From positions 1 through 43,420 of IMG/VR virus record IMGVR_UViG_3300046747_000383: a stretch of 43,420 nt of DNA, one strand, 5' to 3'. Below, piece after piece: positions 40,136-43,420 of the stretch; within the stretch, counting starts at the first letter, position 1, and each line of letters begins with the position of its first letter. The position numbers and the translations under genes were made by a program. Below the pieces are notes generated by a model, which searched no databases, was not told where the DNA came from, and saw nothing but the letters and a program-made list of their open reading frames with translations. The DNA comes from a virus.

Positions 40136-40906
40136 TTATTTGCGCTCGCTTTCTTGTTTTAGTTGAGCGTTCAGGCGGTCAAGAACAGCCGTTGCTACGT
40201 GCGTAGCTGCGGGCCGGTCGTTAATTAGGTTGCCCGTCTCTTGGGCGTCGAGGATAATTGCAATACTCGCGAGAGCATGCCCGAGGTGATGCACACCGGA
40301 ATCAGCGGCATGCTCTTCTCCCTCGAACCATGCGCTCAGGTGCCGAATGGCAGCGTCGATGTAGATGCTAGCGCGCACCGGGTTTCCGCGCCAGTTATAA
40401 GAACCGTACTTAGCCGCACCGTTACCCATTGCATGCGCACCGTGCAGCAACGCAGCAGCGGGGAATTTAGTAATACTCACTTTGCGGGAACCAATGAGGT
40501 CTTTGGGATTTGATTTATCAATAGCCGAAAAAGACTCCGGGTCCACTTCAAGCCCATAATCTTTTGGGTCGATGTAGTAAATGTCAATACCCAGCCGCTT
40601 AGCAATTTTGATTTCTTCCGTTACTCCTACCGATTTATCCCAACCCTTGAGGCAAAGCACATACATGGCGCTACTTACCCCGATATACTCTTCATCGACT
40701 TTAGCCCAACGCTTCCAATCCCCCGCCATACCCCCCTCGATATGCAACGGGTGACTGTGGGAAATTGGGCTGAAAATATTTAGGTCGGGAAACTTTTCCA
40801 TGAGTTTAGCTGCACACTTCGTCACGGCTTTGTATCGCGCTTCGCGCACGGCAGGGTTCGGATGCGAATATGGACACGCAAGGTATGTGAGGGGCTTAGC
40901 GTTCAT
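40136..40906 (-). CDS. Nucleotide-metabolism fusion: DUF1937-type and dATP/dGTP diphosphohydrolase-like domain
   Basis: A 256-residue protein, start ATG 40906. Residues 1-~120 have the DUF1937/nucleoside-deoxyribosyltransferase-like pattern: LTYLACPYSHPNPAVREARY, IFSPISHSHPLH, KVDEEYIGVSSAMYVLCLKG and WDKSVGVTEEI. Residues ~125-240 match the DUF5664 domain annotated as dATP/dGTP diphosphohydrolase: SNPKDLIGSRKVSITKFPAA, GAAKYGSYNWRGNPV and AIRHLSAWFEGEEHAADSGV then HHLGHALASIAIILDAQ. Together they suggest handling of deoxynucleotides or bases, either to feed synthesis, remove a nucleotide, or counter a nucleotide-signal defence. The start overlaps the previous gene by 11 nt. Confidence 0.75.
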   Translation of the reverse strand: MNAKPLTYLACPYSHPNPAVREARYKAVTKCAAKLMEKFPDLNIFSPISHSHPLHIEGGMAGDWKRWAKVDEEYIGVSSAMYVLCLKGWDKSVGVTEEIKIAKRLGIDIYYIDPKDYGLEVDPESFSAIDKSNPKDLIGSRKVSITKFPAAALLHGAHAMGNGAAKYGSYNWRGNPVRASIYIDAAIRHLSAWFEGEEHAADSGVHHLGHALASIAIILDAQETGNLINDRPAATHVATAVLDRLNAQLKQESERK

Positions 40907-41195
40907 TGCCGTCCGATTGTTTGCCCGGGATGTTATCCACAATGGGCACGATTGTTTCTTCAGTTAGGTCCCCGTCGCCGAGCTTGTGGGTCGTCTTGTC
41001 GTAATGCCCCGGCTTGCGGGATTTTTCTCCCGGCCATTGCGGGTTTTGACCGGCGCTATCGTTTGGTGTTTTGTTCTGTTTGCTCATAATTATGTCCAAA
41101 AAAGGTTTGTTTCTTTCTAGTGTTTCCAAGACTTCTCTCACGATTTTCTTTCGCCTCGCGAATTCTACCGATTGTTTAGAGACAGAGCTTGCCAT
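40896..41195 (-). CDS. Hypothetical protein (99 aa)
   Basis: ATG 41195 follows the previous stop by one base, with GGAG in the preceding gene's last codons. The N-terminus is a basic helix (SKQSVEFARRKKIVREVLET), then a polar, Asn/Gly/Lys-rich, probably disordered part (MSKQNKTPNDSAGQNPQWPG) and DGDLTEETIVPIVDNIPG. An internal ATG at 41087 is an alternative. No family is recognised. Confidence 0.5.
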   Translation of the reverse strand: MASSVSKQSVEFARRKKIVREVLETLERNKPFLDIIMSKQNKTPNDSAGQNPQWPGEKSRKPGHYDKTTHKLGDGDLTEETIVPIVDNIPGKQSDGNER

Positions 41196-41196
41196 A

Positions 41197-42225
41197 TTAC
41201 TCCATCATAATGCCATCGAGGGCCGAGTCTGACGAGGCGGGCAATGCAACGGAACACGCGGCACAAAATTCCGCTAGTGTCCATAGACGAGTTGAGGGGG
41301 GCGGAGAAGAATCAGACCACAAGCAATGGAGCTTAGGCCCGGTCTTATGCGCGCTTATTTGTTTGATAACGCTCTGGTCAAGTGCAGCCGCGAATTGTTC
41401 GGTCGTATCTTTGAGCGCCGGAGCGTCGGGCTTCAAGTTACGTTTGGCTAGCCGCTCTAGCCAAGATTTAGAACTAGTCATCACATGAAAATGTGTGTAG
41501 CCTTCGGCCTGAAGCGTGGTAAACTCGTTCTTGAAGCGAACCTGTGTAAACGCAAGACGAGCTTCGGACGAGGATTGTGACGCGACACGCGCTAGCGCCG
41601 CATTCAGCCACAGGCTTTCATCTTCCCCGAATTTCTCCCACTCAACGAAATATTCCTCAGGCAAAGAGCCGGATTCCGCGAGGCGGTGAATGCGGTCCAC
41701 GAAAAGCGCACGCGCGGGCGTGACTGGATACTTTTCATTGATTGTGCCGCGTCCCCAATTCCCCATCGCCTGCAAGAAAGCCCGCATGCCCGGGATGTCT
41801 TTGTTCGCATCTGCGGTTACGCCGACCCCGAGGAAACGTTTCGCTAGGTAATAAATTGGCTCAGCGAATCCCACAATCGTTGCGCCGACCGCCTTGGCAC
41901 AATAGTCCTTACCCACGCAAATACGCCCGGTGAAAAAGATTCTGTTGAAGTTATCCACAATCGCGGGAGTTCCCGGGTCTGCCGCAGGCATCGGCTGTGA
42001 CATAGTGGCCAAAGGGTCCGGCGCGATAGTGGCCCCAGACCTATCGAGGGCCTCCTCAGTTTGAATTGTGGGTAACTGCGCGCCTTTGGGCGGCGGCTCT
42101 GCACCAGTCACGGCGGGATTATTGAGGAACCCGCACAAGTTGCGCAGGGCCAGATTATCGTTGGCCATATTGGCTTTATCCATTGGCCGCTTGATTTCAG
42201 GGTTCAGGTCGATTTGTTTGCTCAT
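41197..42225 (-). CDS. P-loop dNMP kinase-like protein
   Basis: A 342-residue protein. After a disordered N-terminus (~90 residues), NRIFFTGRICVGKDYCAKAV near 94-113 gives a Walker A GRICVGKD, followed by GATIVGFAEPIYYLAKRFLG and PGMRAFLQAMGNWGRGTINE. FTQVRFKNEFTTLQAEGYTH then FHVMTSSKSWLERLAKR is the lid/base-binding part seen in phage deoxynucleoside monophosphate kinases such as T4 gp1. It would supply dNTP precursors to the polymerase. The C-terminal ~60 residues are extra. The ribosome binding site for ATG 42225 is poor, and a small frame overlaps it. Confidence 0.7.
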   Translation of the reverse strand: MSKQIDLNPEIKRPMDKANMANDNLALRNLCGFLNNPAVTGAEPPPKGAQLPTIQTEEALDRSGATIAPDPLATMSQPMPAADPGTPAIVDNFNRIFFTGRICVGKDYCAKAVGATIVGFAEPIYYLAKRFLGVGVTADANKDIPGMRAFLQAMGNWGRGTINEKYPVTPARALFVDRIHRLAESGSLPEEYFVEWEKFGEDESLWLNAALARVASQSSSEARLAFTQVRFKNEFTTLQAEGYTHFHVMTSSKSWLERLAKRNLKPDAPALKDTTEQFAAALDQSVIKQISAHKTGPKLHCLWSDSSPPPSTRLWTLAEFCAACSVALPASSDSALDGIMME

Positions 42226-42364
42226 AAGGTTGCAGTTTTACTTCGGTTGGTTGTTCGGACTCAATCAGGTTAAAGTATGCATCAACCCATTCGGAATAGT
42301 CCGCACTAACTAGTGCGTTGTTCCGCGAGCACCGCTGCGAGTAAATTGTTTCTTCGGATTTCAT
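42197..42364 (-). CDS. Possible small protein bridging two genes (55 aa)
   Basis: ATG 42364 lies inside the end of the 198-residue gene, and the frame runs through the 80-bp gap to TGA 42199-42197, inside the kinase start. The product begins MKSEETIYSQRCSRNNALVS and continues ADYSEWVDAYFNLIESEQPT. It looks like a genuine amphipathic protein and fills the only gap in this part of the operon. There is no Shine-Dalgarno, and overlaps (59 and 29 nt) are larger than usual here. Confidence 0.4.
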   Translation of the reverse strand: MKSEETIYSQRCSRNNALVSADYSEWVDAYFNLIESEQPTEVKLQPYEQTNRPEP

Positions 42365-42902
42365 TCGGGTTGATGGGTTTCTTGTTCACACATCGCGCGG
42401 CGCGAGCGCTGATTTCGCTGTCGAAAATATCCCACGCAAGGTCGAGGATAGCGGCGCGCTGACTCAGTAGCAGCAACGTCTGCTCTTTGATTCTCTGTTT
42501 AAACGCAGCGTGCGCGTTGTCTGGAATTTCTGTGCTGAGAACTTTTTGGTATTGCGTTTGAACCGCGCGCCGCTTAGTCCTACAGCGTGACCGCCATTTA
42601 TCAAGTTGGGCCAGCGTAGCATGGCCAGCACGCACCACGAGCTTGTGCTCTGCGGTTTTTGCAGCGATGGCTGTGTAATGAAATCCCATAGGCTCAAGAA
42701 TACCTTCCTTGACTAATTTCTGGGGGTGAACAATAGGTGATGTGCTGAGGAAAACTTTCTCGCGCGCGGACTTGCACAGTTTGCGGTGCCTATTTGTAAT
42801 GCGCGAGCGTGGCTCTGTTAGCAACGCCGTAGCAACCTCCACGGGCATGTGGTCGAGTTCTGCCGGTTTAGCGAATTCTAATTTGTTTTTGTCGTATTTC
42901 AT
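42306..42902 (-). CDS. Hypothetical protein (198 aa)
   Basis: The start is ATG 42902 (MKYDKNKLEFAKPAEL), fixed by an ATGA overlap with the upstream gene. It is basic and mostly helical (TNRHRKLCKSAREKVFLSTS, ATLAQLDKWRSRCRTKRRAV, AFKQRIKEQTLLLLSQRAAI, LDLAWDIFDSEISARAARC). No motif is recognised. A nucleic-acid or structural role cannot be excluded. A GTTTAAAC site lies at 42497-42504 inside it. Confidence 0.6.
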   Translation of the reverse strand: MKYDKNKLEFAKPAELDHMPVEVATALLTEPRSRITNRHRKLCKSAREKVFLSTSPIVHPQKLVKEGILEPMGFHYTAIAAKTAEHKLVVRAGHATLAQLDKWRSRCRTKRRAVQTQYQKVLSTEIPDNAHAAFKQRIKEQTLLLLSQRAAILDLAWDIFDSEISARAARCVNKKPINPNEIRRNNLLAAVLAEQRTS

Positions 42903-43141
42903 ATTTGTTGAAAGTGTATATACCAGATTGCGGCTTGCGTGGAACAAAACTGGACTTGCGCGGCGTCGTTTTCTCGCTCGCTCCACGACCGCCAAAGGTC
43001 GCACTGCCGAAGGCAATAGTCAAGTTTTTCTGCACGCGAGCCGATAGCGAGCGGGTGCCCTGAGCGATAGCGCGGCTTGAGGTAGCTTGCGCGGTCGTAA
43101 GGGACAACGGCACAATGGCAAGCTGTTACTCCCCAATTCAC
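42899..43141 (-). CDS. Small Cys-containing protein (80 aa)
   Basis: GTG 43141 (encodes MNWGVTACHCAVVPYDRASY) overlaps the previous stop as GTGA, with a GGAGAGGGGG run upstream; the stop overlaps the next ATG. An ATG at 43165 is an alternative but lies deeper in the upstream gene. It has four cysteines (CHC, DYCLRQC) and is Trp/Tyr-rich at its C-terminus. Double coupling supports expression; function is unknown. Confidence 0.55.
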   Translation of the reverse strand: MNWGVTACHCAVVPYDRASYLKPRYRSGHPLAIGSRAEKLDYCLRQCDLWRSWSERENDAAQVQFCSTQAAIWYIHFQQI

Positions 43142-43350
43142 TTGGACCCCCTCTCCGCCCGGCATTCAAGGGCTTTGTCGATAGCGCGCTCCAAGTCCCT
43201 AGAGTTGCTGAAGTTGAACAGGCAGAGCAGCGGGCAGGAAAAAGACTCAGACGCTACGGAGAAAACCACTGTCCAGCCCCTATAATAGCGAAGGGGTATT
43301 TCCCAGCCAGTAACATTAAGGGCGAAAGTGGGTTTGGCTTCGGCGCTCAC
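43138..43350 (-). CDS. Small hypothetical protein (70 aa)
   Basis: GTG 43350 overlaps the stop of the truncated upstream gene (GTGA). The product starts MSAEAKPTFALNVTGWEIPL and continues RYYRGWTVVFSVASESFSCP, LLCLFNFSNSRDLERAIDKA. It looks like a compact alpha/beta domain with GW and Cys pairs. It belongs to the string of translationally coupled small genes at the right edge. No family is recognised. Confidence 0.55.
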   Translation of the reverse strand: MSAEAKPTFALNVTGWEIPLRYYRGWTVVFSVASESFSCPLLCLFNFSNSRDLERAIDKALECRAERGSK

Positions 43351-43420
43351 GGCTTCACCTCACAAGCTTTGGCGAAACGGGCACTATCGAATTTCGGGTT
43401 TTCGGACTTGAAAAGGCAAT
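43347..43420 (-). CDS. C-terminus of a truncated gene at the window edge
   Basis: The minus-strand frame ends with TGA 43349-43347 and is open to the window edge. The visible 23 residues read CLFKSENPKFDSARFAKACE then VKP. The style is coding (aromatic/basic, no stops) and the GTGA overlap with the next gene matches the rest of the operon. Function cannot be told. Confidence 0.5.
   Translation of the reverse strand, partial: CLFKSENPKFDSARFAKACEVKP

Noticed and set aside
1-43420. Intron or diversity-generating retroelement
   Set aside because: No reverse transcriptase, no template/variable repeat pair and no split gene was seen; the endonucleases are free-standing between genes.

Overview
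This window is part of a tailed-phage genome, most likely a short-tailed (podovirus-like) phage. It is not a bacterial chromosome: almost every base is coding, genes overlap by ATGA or GTGA stop-start fusions, and virion genes and replication genes lie in two opposed blocks. No terminase, portal, major capsid protein or phage RNA polymerase is seen, and genes run off both ends, so the window is incomplete. The host cannot be named from the sequence.

Positions 1-22969, mostly plus strand, form the virion and adsorption block. In order it holds the 3' end of a glycine-rich protein, a GT4 glycosyltransferase, small proteins, a gatekeeper-like protein, a nozzle-like protein and two tandem paralogous fibre-like proteins with different C-termini. 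A third tail or fibre protein, a gp13-like GNAT protein, a gp14-like internal protein, further internal virion proteins and a 2491-residue polyvalent protein follow. Intact homing endonucleases sit at 8541 (GIY-YIG) and 12312 (HNH), and a deleted HNH remnant lies at 3292-3460. One two-helix membrane protein (holin candidate) is encoded alone on the minus strand at 14292-14672.

Positions 22966-43420, all minus strand, form the replication, recombination and regulation block. It is read from the right edge leftwards: small hypotheticals, a P-loop dNMP kinase-like protein, a nucleotide-metabolism fusion, a conserved zinc-knuckle phage protein, a small metallopeptidase, an SF2 helicase, a minimal nucleotidyltransferase, a RecB/Cas4-type nuclease, a lipoprotein and an abundant-looking early protein. 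Then come a 23-fold hexapeptide-repeat protein, a SprT-like protein, an AT-hook/zinc-knuckle protein, a DruA-like (DUF4338) protein, an AP2-HNH homing endonuclease, family A DNA polymerase, a 49-residue protein, PrimPol-SF3 helicase, a sigma-70-like factor, a RuvC-like resolvase, a Myb-like/metallophosphoesterase protein and a zinc-ribbon protein. The two blocks converge at 22966-22969, where both final stop codons lie in one GTTTAAAC palindrome.

The most unusual signal is a short element, consensus ACACTATTTAT, placed 2-5 nt before start codons that lack a Shine-Dalgarno sequence at several non-overlapping gene junctions. Read as a -10 box it would put transcription starts at or very near the start codon, giving leaderless messages. 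At 14673-14684 the whole 12-bp gap between two divergent start codons is the dyad ACTAT-TT-ATAGT. The phage encodes its own sigma-70-like factor, a plausible but untested reader of this element. Other points of interest are the DruA-like protein, the HNH remnant that supplies a downstream ribosome binding site, the Q[FY]QP linker motifs of the giant protein, and an excess of GTTTAAAC sites.
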